In this document: piece after piece, positions 22,344 through 28,949 of the stretch
Position numbering within the stretch: the stretch's first letter is position 1
Layout: every line of letters begins with the position of its first letter
Assembly (NCBI GenBank): GCA_035689345.1
Contig: DASSLR010000096.1
Location: 1-28,949, forward strand
DNA: 28,949 bases
Direction: 5' to 3'
DNA from: CF-118 sp035689345
GTDB taxonomy: Bacteria; Chloroflexota; Dormibacteria; Dormibacterales; Dormibacteraceae
Translations under genes and position numbers: made by a program
Notes under the pieces: model-generated
Databases searched by the model: none
Seen by the model: only the letters and a program-made list of their open reading frames with translations
Told to the model about the DNA's origin: nothing

Positions 22344-22730
22344 CTAGCCGATGCCCCGGCGCCTGATCGGCAGCTTGTCCGCCTCGACCCAGAGATCTTT
22401 CTTGCTGACGAGCCGGCGGTCACCCTCCTTGCTCAGGTAGACGCACGTGCGCTCGAGCACGGCGGTGACGCGCACGTTGACGCCGTTGAGCTGCGCGTCG
22501 AAGCCTTCGATGAGGACCTCGTCCTCCTCCAGGTCGACCTCGCTGAGCCGGCGGATGCCGCCCGGACGCGGCCGGGGCGGCAGCTCGATCATGGTCCGGG
22601 CGCCGGGCGAACGCTTGATGGTGAGCCGCGCGGAGGCCGGCGGCCCGGTGGGCGGCCGGCGCGTGGCCGGCGGAGGCGCGCCTCGACGCGCCCTCGTGGG
22701 CTTCCTCGAGGGCCGCCTAGAAGAACTCAC
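22344..22730 (-). CDS. Hypothetical protein: basic Pro/Arg tail plus small acidic domain, bactofilin neighbour
   Basis: A 128-residue protein. Residues 1-58 are a disordered, very basic segment (SSSRRPSRKPTRARRG, then many Pro/Arg/Thr). The rest reads as a compact domain: RRLSEVDLEEDEVLIEGFD, NGVNVRVTAVLERTCVYLS, RRLVSKKDLWVEADKLP. The family is not recognised. The GTG start at 22730 overlaps the bactofilin 3' end by 14 bp, so translation is coupled, and glpX follows after 12 nt. The basic tail could bind nucleic acid, membrane or the acidic bactofilin polymer; this is inference. The tail's composition follows local GC bias, so its length may vary between relatives. Confidence 0.7.
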   Translation of the reverse strand: MSSSRRPSRKPTRARRGAPPPATRRPPTGPPASARLTIKRSPGARTMIELPPRPRPGGIRRLSEVDLEEDEVLIEGFDAQLNGVNVRVTAVLERTCVYLSKEGDRRLVSKKDLWVEADKLPIRRRGIG

Positions 22731-23226
22731 CCCAGAACTTCCTGACCTTGCCGATCGGGTTCGGCACGCCCGTGACCACGCTCGTCGCCGGGCGCGGCGA
22801 CTCGATGATCGAGGTCTCCGGACCGTCCGGGATGCCCTCCGGGTGGACGCGGATCACCCCGTGGTGGACGCCACCCTCCAGCACTACCAGGGCGCCCACG
22901 CGGGCGTCTCCCTCCAGGCGGCCCGTGTTGGCGATCTTCAACCGCGTGGTCGCCACGACGTTGCCGCGCACAAAACCCGCGATCGTGACCTTCGCGGCCT
23001 TCACGTCCGCCTCGACGTGCGCCTCGGGTCCGATCATCAGCTCGCCATCGCAATCGATGCGTCCGCTGAACGTGCCCAGAACGCTGCCGTTGCCCCGAAT
23101 CTGCAGCTTGCCGGACAGTGAGTCCTCTCTTGCGATCACGGTCGATACGGCACCATCGCCGCTTCGAATCTCGCGATCGCCGTTCACCGCCGGCGCTTCA
23201 ATCGTTTCCAGCACTGCGTCCGCCAT
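22717..23226 (-). CDS. Bactofilin family cytoskeletal protein
   Basis: A 169-residue protein whose central region (about 33-130) is a right-handed beta-helix of the bactofilin (DUF583) family, with short repeats every 6-7 residues: SLSGKLQIRGNGSVLGTFSG, RIDCDGELMIGPEAHVEADV, KAAKVTIAGFVRGNVVATT, LKIANTGRLEGDARVGALVV. The flanking N- and C-terminal tails are unstructured, as is usual. Bactofilins polymerise without nucleotide and scaffold cell-shape or envelope enzymes at the membrane. The ATG at 23226 has a strong Shine-Dalgarno (GGAGG, 6 nt upstream), and it heads the operon bactofilin - hypothetical - glpX - hypothetical - DinB. Confidence 0.92.
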   Translation of the reverse strand: MADAVLETIEAPAVNGDREIRSGDGAVSTVIAREDSLSGKLQIRGNGSVLGTFSGRIDCDGELMIGPEAHVEADVKAAKVTIAGFVRGNVVATTRLKIANTGRLEGDARVGALVVLEGGVHHGVIRVHPEGIPDGPETSIIESPRPATSVVTGVPNPIGKVRKFWGEFF

Positions 23227-23314
23227 ATCTAGCCTCCAACCCCATTCCCTTGGAAACCTGAAGAGGCCCCCAAGCCCTTCCTACGGCCAGCATAGCTGCT
23301 GCTTAACAAATGGA
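23221..23314 (-). promoter_or_regulatory. Leader region of the bactofilin operon
   Basis: This 88-bp gap after cca holds the bactofilin ribosome binding site (GGAGG, 23237-23233) and presumably the operon promoter. TTGTTA at 23309-23304 and TATGCT at 23294-23289 are only 9 nt apart, so no good sigma-70 promoter is evident. Confidence 0.3.
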
Positions 23315-24673
23315 CTAGATGTCTTCGTGGGCCTCCAGGTAGGCGACGATGGCCTTGCGATCGGCTGGAATCTCGCCGTCCATCACGAGCTCCATGAGGC
23401 GGGCCTTGATGCGACCCACCTCCGGGCCGGCGGCGAGACCGCGAACGCGCATGATGTCGGCTCCGTCGACCGGCGGCTTGAGTCGCGACGGCATCTCGCG
23501 ATGCACCTCGTCGAGCCGCCGCTGTAGCTCGTCCATCTTGTCCTGGTCGGGATAAGCCGACGCCGCGAGGTCTGCGCGTGCGAGCTTCATCAAGCGCTCG
23601 AGCTGGTCGCCCGCGTCGCGCACGAGCCTGCGCACCGCGCCATCGGTCCACTCAGACCTGTAGTAGACCGGCCGCAGGTGCAGGCGCACGAGCAGCGTCA
23701 CGTGCTCGACGTCGCGCTGGGAAAAGCGCAGGCGCTCCAGCGCACCTGCGGCCATCGTCGCGCCGACCTCCTCGTGGCCGGTGAACGCTCCGTCCGCGGT
23801 CGCGGTCCGCGGCTTGCCCACGTCGTGGAACAGCGCCGCCAGGCGGAGGATCAGGTCGGGTTCGGTGTGCTGAAGCGCCTCCAGCGTGTGCCCGTACACG
23901 TCGTGCGTGTGGTAGCCGCCCTGCACGACTCCCCTGCACGCGGCCACCTCGGGCAGGACGGCGTCGAGCAGCTCGCCCTCGTCGAGGAGCTCGATCGCCC
24001 GCTTCGGCCGCTCCGAAACGAGCATCTTGCGCAGTTCGTCGGCGACTCTCTCGGCCGAGATGACCGGCGGCACCAGCCGGCCTTTCATCTCTCGCATCGC
24101 GGGGACGACGTCCGGGGCCAGCTCGAAGCCGAGCTGCGCCGCGAAGCGCACGGCGCGCAGCATGCGCAGCGGGTCGTCGCTGAACGTCTGCGCCGGCGCG
24201 ATCGGCGTGCGCAGGATCCCGGCTTCGAGGTCCGCACGACCGCTGCCGAGCGGGTCGGTGATGGCGCCGTCGAAATCCATCAGCAGCGTGTTGATGGTGA
24301 AGTCGCGCCGCTTGATGTCCTCCTCGAGCGAGGCCGGCCGCACCACCGGCTTGCGCGAGTCGGGCGGGTAGGACTCCGAGCGGGCGGTGACGAACTCGAC
24401 GATGTGGCCCGGCACGGTGACCTGGGCGGTCCCGAAACGCTCGAAGATCGCGGGCGGCGGGGCGCCGGCGAGCTCGGCGAACCGGCGAGCGACAGCAGGT
24501 GCCGAGCCGCCGGCCACGACCACATCTGGGTCCGGGTGCGGCCGGCCGAGCAGCTTGTCGCGCACGTAACCACCGACGACCCACGCCTGCGCGCGCTCGT
24601 CGGAGGTCGCCTGCTTCAGCAGGCGCAAGACGTCCTGGTCGCTGACGGCTGCTACTGGTTGATGCGCGCCCAT
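23315..24673 (-). CDS. cca: CCA-adding tRNA nucleotidyltransferase with HD domain
   Basis: A 452-residue enzyme that adds or repairs the 3' CCA of tRNAs. The nucleotidyltransferase head has GGYVRDKLLGRPHPDPD (34-50) with the two metal-binding Asp residues 48 and 50, then RRDFTINTLLMDFDG, DPLGSGRADLEAGILRTP and DDPLRMLRAVRFAAQLGF. A C-terminal HD domain carries HTHDVYGHTLEAL and LAALFHDVGKP. The ATG at 24673 lies 22 bp inside the ROK gene end, so the two are coupled. The tRNA-Gln in this window already encodes CCA, so the enzyme would act mainly in repair for that tRNA. Whether it adds all of CCA or only part cannot be settled by eye. Confidence 0.93.
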   Translation of the reverse strand: MGAHQPVAAVSDQDVLRLLKQATSDERAQAWVVGGYVRDKLLGRPHPDPDVVVAGGSAPAVARRFAELAGAPPPAIFERFGTAQVTVPGHIVEFVTARSESYPPDSRKPVVRPASLEEDIKRRDFTINTLLMDFDGAITDPLGSGRADLEAGILRTPIAPAQTFSDDPLRMLRAVRFAAQLGFELAPDVVPAMREMKGRLVPPVISAERVADELRKMLVSERPKRAIELLDEGELLDAVLPEVAACRGVVQGGYHTHDVYGHTLEALQHTEPDLILRLAALFHDVGKPRTATADGAFTGHEEVGATMAAGALERLRFSQRDVEHVTLLVRLHLRPVYYRSEWTDGAVRRLVRDAGDQLERLMKLARADLAASAYPDQDKMDELQRRLDEVHREMPSRLKPPVDGADIMRVRGLAAGPEVGRIKARLMELVMDGEIPADRKAIVAYLEAHEDI

Positions 24674-25527
24674 TCCACGGCTCCCACCTGGCCGGCCCGG
24701 TCACCCAGCCGGGCGCGCAGCAGGCGGGGCCGGCGGGCCGGCTTGATGAACGGTGAGGACTTGAGGGTTTCGAGCATGGTGGGCTGGACCAGCGCCCACG
24801 AGCGCGTGACCCCGCCGCCCATGACGAACAGCTCCGGATCGACCGCGTTGGTCAGGCTGATGAGCGCGAGCCCCATGTAGCGCGCGGCCCGCTCCACGAC
24901 CTCACGCGCGTGCGCGTCGCCGCTGGCCGCCGCTTTGAAAAGCTCCGATGCCGGGTGGCCGGTCTCCCGGGCCAGGCTCGCGCCGCCGGCCATCGCCTCG
25001 AGACATCCGCGCTGGCCGCAGTTGTCGAGCGGGCCGTCGGGGTCGATGATCATGTGGCCCACCTCGCCCGCGGTCCCGTGCGCGCCGCGGTGAAGCTTGC
25101 CGTCGATGATCAGCCCACCGCCGACGCCGGTGGACCACGTGATGTAGACCATGTTCCGCGTGCCCTGGCCGGCCCCGCGGTGGAACTCGCCGAGACCCGC
25201 CATGTCCGCATCGTTGGCTACGTGCACGCGAGCGCCGGTGGCGCGACGCAGCAGATCCGCGAGCGGCACGTTGCGCCAGCCCGGCAGGTTGGGCGGATTG
25301 ACGAGCACGCCGCGCTTGATGTCGATCGGGCCCGGCGCGGCGATGGTGATGCTGGTCACTTTCTCGCGCCGCCGGTGACGCTCGATCTCTTGGGCGGCCC
25401 ACTCGACCATGCGCTCCGGAGTGCGCAGCAGCGGCGTCTTGGTCTTGAAGCTCGCGATGAGCCGGCCGTCCGAGCGCGCGAGCGCGACGCGCACCTGGGT
25501 TCCGCCGAGATCGATTCCGGCCAGCAT
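24652..25527 (-). CDS. ROK-family sugar kinase (glucokinase-like)
   Basis: A 291-residue ROK-family protein without an N-terminal helix-turn-helix, hence a kinase rather than a repressor. ATP site AGIDLGGTQVRVAL (3-16), sugar-binding VANDADMAGLGEFHRGAG and TWSTGVGGGLIIDGKLHRGA, then GEVGHMII and NCGQRGCLEAMAGG. The likely reaction is ATP-dependent phosphorylation of glucose, N-acetylmannosamine or a similar sugar. The zinc signature is incomplete: the family's CxCGxxGCxE reads DNCGQRGCLE, so the first Cys is Asp. ATG at 25527 gives the standard 'AGIDLGGT' start; an upstream in-frame extension would enter the palindromes. It is cotranscribed with cca. Confidence 0.88.
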   Translation of the reverse strand: MLAGIDLGGTQVRVALARSDGRLIASFKTKTPLLRTPERMVEWAAQEIERHRRREKVTSITIAAPGPIDIKRGVLVNPPNLPGWRNVPLADLLRRATGARVHVANDADMAGLGEFHRGAGQGTRNMVYITWSTGVGGGLIIDGKLHRGAHGTAGEVGHMIIDPDGPLDNCGQRGCLEAMAGGASLARETGHPASELFKAAASGDAHAREVVERAARYMGLALISLTNAVDPELFVMGGGVTRSWALVQPTMLETLKSSPFIKPARRPRLLRARLGDRAGQVGAVEWARINQ

Positions 25528-25533
25528 TGCCGG

Positions 25534-25543
25534 AAGTAGGTTA
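25534..25543 (-). promoter_or_regulatory. Possible -10 region of the ROK-cca operon
   Basis: Minus-strand TAACCTACTT contains TAACCT (10 nt before the ATG) and CTACTT (6 nt before it). No Shine-Dalgarno is seen. The corresponding -35 position falls on the proximal palindrome. Confidence 0.4.
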
Positions 25544-25562
25544 AGCGCTCCCCCCGATCCGG

Positions 25563-25620
25563 CGAGTGCCGGCACTCGACCCGAGTTTCAGGCTTTTCGG
25601 CGTGCCAGTGCCGGCACTCG
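25563..25620. promoter_or_regulatory. Two AGTGCCGGCACT palindromes, 42-bp period, upstream of the ROK gene
   Basis: CGAGTGCCGGCACTCG (25563-25578) is a perfect 16-bp palindrome; AGTGCCGGCACTCG (25607-25620) repeats 14 of its bases with a 12-bp palindromic core. They are 42 bp (about four helical turns) apart, in the 95-bp gap between the metF stop and the ROK start. The nearer one overlaps the expected -35 region, as a pair of operators would. Confidence 0.65.
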
Positions 25621-25622
25621 CG

Positions 25623-26495
25623 CTAAGCCGTCAGGAGTTGCTGGCCGCGGAGCGAGGCCAGGATCTCCATCGGCGCACGGGCGCGGTTGAACGTGTAGAA
25701 ATGAAGCCCGGGCACGCCCGCCTCCAGGAGCTCCACGCACTGCTCGATGCAGTGGCGCACGCCCAGCGCCCGCACGACGTCGTCGTCCGGCGCGTCCGCG
25801 ATCTCGCGCGCGAGGCCCGCCGGCACCGTGGCACCGGTCATCGAAGCCATGAAGGCGAGCGAGCGCCGGCTCGGCACGGGCATCAAACCGGGCACGATCG
25901 GGATGGTGATGCCGGCATCGCGCGCGCGACGAACCAGGTCGAAGTAGAAGCGGTTGTCGAAAAAGAGCTGGGTGATCAGGAAGTCGGCGCCGGCGTCGAC
26001 CTTGAGCCGCATGTAGCGAAATTCGTGCTCCAGGTCGGGGCTCTCCGGGTGCTTCTCCGTGCTGCATGCGGCGCCGATGCCGAAGCGGTAACCCGCCCGC
26101 CGCAGGAAGGCCACGAGGTCGCTGCCGTGCACGAGCTGCGGATCGGCCGGCTCGAAAGGCAGTCCCGGCCCTGGCGGATCACCGCGCAGCGTGAGCACGT
26201 TGGCCACGCCCTCGCGCTCCATCCAGTTGAGGATCCTGCGCGTCTCGTCCGCGGTGTTCGCGCACGTGAGGTGAGCCATGGCCTCGATGTGGTACTGGCG
26301 CTTGATACGCGTGACGAGCTCGAGCGTCTTCTGCCCGGTGGCCTTGCGGTACGTGACGGAAACCCAGTCAGGGGCGTGACCCGCGAGCGCGGCGATCGTC
26401 TTCTCGACCACCGCGACCTCGTCCTCGTCACGCGGGGCCATGAACTCGAACGAGACAGTCGGGCGTCCGCGCGCCAGCATCTCGGCGATTCGCAT
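25623..26495 (-). CDS. metF: 5,10-methylenetetrahydrofolate reductase
   Basis: A 290-residue FAD-dependent TIM-barrel enzyme reducing 5,10-methylene-THF to 5-methyl-THF for methionine synthesis. Visible landmarks are VSFEFMAPRDEDEV at 14-27 (most MetF read FEFFPP), WVSVTYRKATG, EAMAHLTCANTADE, NVLTLRGDPPGPG, DFLITQLFFDNRFYFDLV, IPIVPGLMPVPS and LHFYTFNRARAPMEIL. No truncation is visible. The ATG follows the selB stop after 12 nt on the same strand, so it is likely the last gene of a selA-selB-metF transcription unit. No functional link between selenocysteine and MetF is established. Confidence 0.95.
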   Translation of the reverse strand: MRIAEMLARGRPTVSFEFMAPRDEDEVAVVEKTIAALAGHAPDWVSVTYRKATGQKTLELVTRIKRQYHIEAMAHLTCANTADETRRILNWMEREGVANVLTLRGDPPGPGLPFEPADPQLVHGSDLVAFLRRAGYRFGIGAACSTEKHPESPDLEHEFRYMRLKVDAGADFLITQLFFDNRFYFDLVRRARDAGITIPIVPGLMPVPSRRSLAFMASMTGATVPAGLAREIADAPDDDVVRALGVRHCIEQCVELLEAGVPGLHFYTFNRARAPMEILASLRGQQLLTA

Positions 26496-26507
26496 TCCTG
26501 GTGCAGC

Positions 26508-28340
26508 CTACCGCAAGACCCTGGAGTCTCCGACGCGGCGCGTCACCCGGCGCGAGTCGAGATGTTCGAGCAGAGCGAGCACAGGACGCCGGCTCGCCCC
26601 CATGCGATCGCGCAGCCGCGCCACGGTGACCGAGCCCTCGGCCGCGATCAGCTCCTTGACCAGCGCGACAGCGTCCTCGTACGCGCGTTGCGTGAAGACG
26701 ACTTCGTCGCTGACCCGCACGAGATCGCCCCGACGCTCGAGCGCGCGCACCACCTCCGCGCCCGCGCCCGACCTCTCCATCGCCTCCGCGAGCGACGGTG
26801 GTGCGAATGGAGTGCGGCCGATCTCCTCGATGAGCCTCGACGCGGCGCCGTCGGTCGCCTCCACCGCGACCCGGTGATCGGGCAGCGCGACCTCGGAGCC
26901 GCGTTCAACGACGACGCCGTCCTCGACCAGGCCGGCAAGCGCCGGACCGAACGCCGCCGGCGGCACGCCCAGACGGCTGCGCAGCTCCTCGCGAGGCATT
27001 CCCGGCCGCAGCGGATGCTCGGAGTGATAGGCGGTGAGCGCGGACCGCGCTCGCGCCGTCAGCGCGTCCCAGTGCTCGGAAGCCCAGATCCAGCCGGCGA
27101 CGCGTTTCGCGTTGAGCTGGTCGGCTCCGCCGCTGGCGAGGGTGGCCTTGAGCAGCGCCGCGAGGGCCACGCCTCGCGGGTACTTGCGCAGCTCCTCCTG
27201 CAGGACGTCGCCCGACACGCGGCGCTCCAGCGACTCGCGCACCGCCGCATCGTGCCGCGGGTGCTTGCGCGGCGCGACGTCCGCGAACCGGCCGCCGGCG
27301 AGCGTGGCCGACGGGCTCGGCACGCGGAGGATGAACCGGTCGCCCGCCGCGGCGGCGATCGGGGTGTCGAGGTACAGCTGGACCCATCCCTCCTTGCCGG
27401 CTTCGATCGCGTCCCCCTCGAGCACGATGGCCCGCGCGCCGACCTCCACCGTCCCGGTGTGCAGGGTGAGCTCAGCGCCGTGGCGCAGGGGTCGCGGCGC
27501 GTCGGCGAGCACGCGCACGCGCGCATCGACTCGCCTAGTCGTGGGCAGGGTGCCAGGCCTGGCCAGGACGTCGCCGCGCTTGATCTCGCTGCGCTCCGCG
27601 CCGGTGATGTTGGCGGCCACGCGGCTTCCTGGTGACGCCACCTCGACCGAGCGGTTGTGCTGCTGGAGGCCGCGCACACGCACCCGGCGCCCGCCCGGCA
27701 CGAGCTCGAGCTCGTCGCCCGCCGCGACCGTCCCGTCGACGAGTGTCCCCGTGACGACGGTGCCGAAACCGCTCAACGTGAACACGCGGTCGATCGGCAA
27801 GCGCGGCCGGCCGATGTCGGATCGCGCCTCGGCGTCATCGAGGATTCGGTCGAGCTCTGCCTGCAGCTCATCGAGGCCCTGCCCGGCCGGCGCCGAGACC
27901 GGAACGATGCGGGCGCCGGCCAGCGACGTCGGTGCGAGCGCCGCCTTCACCTCTTCGGTGACGAGGGCGCGCCACTGGTCGTCGACCAGGTCGAGCTTGG
28001 TGAGCGCGACCACGCCGCGCGTGACCTCGAGCAGGTCGACGATCTCCAGGTGTTCGCGCGTCTGCGGGCGCACTCCTTCGTCGGCGGCGACCACCAGGAT
28101 TACGGCGTCGAGCCCATGCACGCCTGCGAGCATGTTGCGGATGAAGCGCGCGTGGCCCGGCACGTCGACGATGCCGACCTCTCGCCCGCTGGGCAGCTTC
28201 AGGTGCGCGAAACCGAGGTCGATCGTCATTCCTCGCCGCTTCTCCTCAGCGAGGCGGTCGGGGTCGATGCCGGTGAGCGCCGTGATCAGCGTCGACTTGC
28301 CGTGATCGATGTGCCCCGCCGTGCCGACCACGAAGCTCAT
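26508..28340 (-). CDS. selB: Selenocysteine-specific elongation factor SelB
   Basis: A 610-residue translational GTPase that brings Sec-tRNA(Sec) to UGA codons marked by a SECIS hairpin. G1 GHIDHGKS (9-16), the 'EKRRGMTIDLGFAHL' switch region, G3 DVPGH (59-63), G4 TKLD (114-117), then domain II (FTLSGFGTVVTGTLVDG) and domain III. The C-terminal ~230 residues, with several short helical units (YPRGVALAALLKATL, MPREELRSRLGVPPAAFGPA, VTVARLRDRMGASRRPVLAL), match the winged-helix repeats that bind the SECIS. The ATG at 28340 overlaps the selA stop as ATGA. A longer in-frame reading is antisense-frame noise inside selA. Confidence 0.95.
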   Translation of the reverse strand: MSFVVGTAGHIDHGKSTLITALTGIDPDRLAEEKRRGMTIDLGFAHLKLPSGREVGIVDVPGHARFIRNMLAGVHGLDAVILVVAADEGVRPQTREHLEIVDLLEVTRGVVALTKLDLVDDQWRALVTEEVKAALAPTSLAGARIVPVSAPAGQGLDELQAELDRILDDAEARSDIGRPRLPIDRVFTLSGFGTVVTGTLVDGTVAAGDELELVPGGRRVRVRGLQQHNRSVEVASPGSRVAANITGAERSEIKRGDVLARPGTLPTTRRVDARVRVLADAPRPLRHGAELTLHTGTVEVGARAIVLEGDAIEAGKEGWVQLYLDTPIAAAAGDRFILRVPSPSATLAGGRFADVAPRKHPRHDAAVRESLERRVSGDVLQEELRKYPRGVALAALLKATLASGGADQLNAKRVAGWIWASEHWDALTARARSALTAYHSEHPLRPGMPREELRSRLGVPPAAFGPALAGLVEDGVVVERGSEVALPDHRVAVEATDGAASRLIEEIGRTPFAPPSLAEAMERSGAGAEVVRALERRGDLVRVSDEVVFTQRAYEDAVALVKELIAAEGSVTVARLRDRMGASRRPVLALLEHLDSRRVTRRVGDSRVLR

Positions 28341-28949
28341 TGCTGGATGCTCTTGACAGCAGCCTCCACGGCGTCGATGAGCACCTCGTCCTCGCCCTTC
28401 AGCACCGTCCTCGGGTCGATGCAGCACGCCCCGCTCTCGACGCGCGCGATCACCGGCGGCTCTCCGCTGCGCAGCGCGGTCGCGATGCGCGATGCGGGGC
28501 CGGCGATCGCCAGCAGAACCGTGGGCAACGCGTGTCCCGGCACCGATCCCCCGCCCACCGCGGACTCGCCCTCGATCAGCTTCACGTCGACTCCGCGCTC
28601 GATCAGCTTGACCGACCACATGGCGGCGCGGCGCCGTACGTCCGCGACTGGCGCGCGCAGCATGCGCTCGACAGGGATGTCTTCGGCCCGACCGGCGAGA
28701 CGCTGCTGGACCGTCGCCTCGAGCGCGGCGAGCGTCATCTTGTCGATGCGCACGGCACGGGCGAGCGGATGCCGCGCCATCCTGTTCACGGATTGCGCAC
28801 CTCCCAGCACGATGCCGGCCTGCGGCCCTCCGAACAGCTTGTCCCCCGAGAACGTGACCACGTCGCAACGAGCCACGGATTCGGCGACGGTCGGCTCGGC
28901 GGCGATCGGTTCCACGGCTCCGCTGCCGAGGTCGTCGATGAGGAGCACG
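28337..28949 (-). CDS. selA: L-seryl-tRNA(Sec) selenium transferase, C-terminal part (cut by the right edge)
   Basis: 204 codons visible, with the N-terminal half beyond the window. This PLP enzyme converts Ser-tRNA(Sec) to Sec-tRNA(Sec) using selenophosphate. The PLP-binding segment LLIDDLGSG, then TFSGDKLFGGPQAGIVLGG with the Schiff-base Lys at residue 37 of the part shown, VRIDKMTLAALEATV and the C-terminal region with VGGGSVPGHALPTVL are all typical. It ends as TGA within the ATGA overlap with selB. The fragment looks intact; the apparent GTG at 28948 is internal, not the true start. Confidence 0.95.
   Translation of the reverse strand, partial: VLLIDDLGSGAVEPIAAEPTVAESVARCDVVTFSGDKLFGGPQAGIVLGGAQSVNRMARHPLARAVRIDKMTLAALEATVQQRLAGRAEDIPVERMLRAPVADVRRRAAMWSVKLIERGVDVKLIEGESAVGGGSVPGHALPTVLLAIAGPASRIATALRSGEPPVIARVESGACCIDPRTVLKGEDEVLIDAVEAAVKSIQQ

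Noticed and set aside
25566..27635. Long plus-strand open frame opposite metF and selB
   Set aside because: It is antisense to two well-supported genes and lacks any recognisable domain.
28341..28868. In-frame N-terminal extension of selB
   Set aside because: It lies within selA in another frame and the SelB G1 motif begins right after the ATG at 28340.
1..28949. CRISPR arrays, insertion sequences, prophage or integrase genes
   Set aside because: No regularly spaced direct repeats beyond the two palindrome pairs, and no transposase, integrase or phage protein motif in any frame I read.

Overview
The window is GC-rich chromosomal DNA (well over 60% GC by eye), densely packed with genes. Several starts are GTG, and many gene-leading starts lack a Shine-Dalgarno sequence but carry a TANNNT-like -10 hexamer only 6-8 nt upstream, which suggests leaderless transcription. 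Together with a YvcK protein carrying an N-terminal membrane anchor, a standalone bactofilin, selA-selB and a cyclase/ATPase regulator, this points to a terrestrial bacterium of the Chloroflexota/Dormibacterota/Actinomycetota neighbourhood. That assignment is inference and I cannot place it more finely. No phage, IS element, CRISPR array or obvious genomic island is visible; this is mostly core chromosome with accessory membrane and regulatory genes.

Left part (1-10.3 kb): a truncated kelch-type lipoprotein (minus), a small membrane protein, a large class III nucleotidyl cyclase fused to an AAA/TPR regulator, a small lipoprotein, a tRNA-Gln(CUG), a DUF5808-like anchored protein, the YvcK-like protein, then a minus-strand cluster (sialidase/BNR-type beta-propeller, RidA, PAP2/AUR1-like phosphatase) that is divergent from an orphan RnfD/NqrB-like membrane protein.

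Centre (10.2-19.4 kb): a minus-strand operon DUF1232 - rplI (bL9) - dnaB - purA - AlkZ/YcaQ-type winged-helix DNA glycosylase, covering translation, replication, purine synthesis and probable DNA repair. It diverges from an MFS transporter. A GT87-type mannosyltransferase-like membrane protein converges on the MFS gene with a 120-bp overlap, and a long-chain acyl-CoA ligase follows.

Right part (19.5-28.9 kb, all minus): a probable operon bactofilin - basic/acidic partner protein - glpX - hypothetical protein with an apparent CTG start - tandem DinB protein; then ROK kinase - cca; then selA (cut by the window edge) - selB - metF. Selenocysteine incorporation machinery is therefore present, but no selenoprotein gene or selC was seen here.

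The most notable non-coding structures are two pairs of tandem palindromes with about 41-42 bp periodicity (19,424-19,482 and 25,563-25,620), a 7-3-7 palindrome sitting over the MFS promoter (14,944-14,960), a REP-like hairpin (17,523-17,546), and the recurring leaderless -10 signature.
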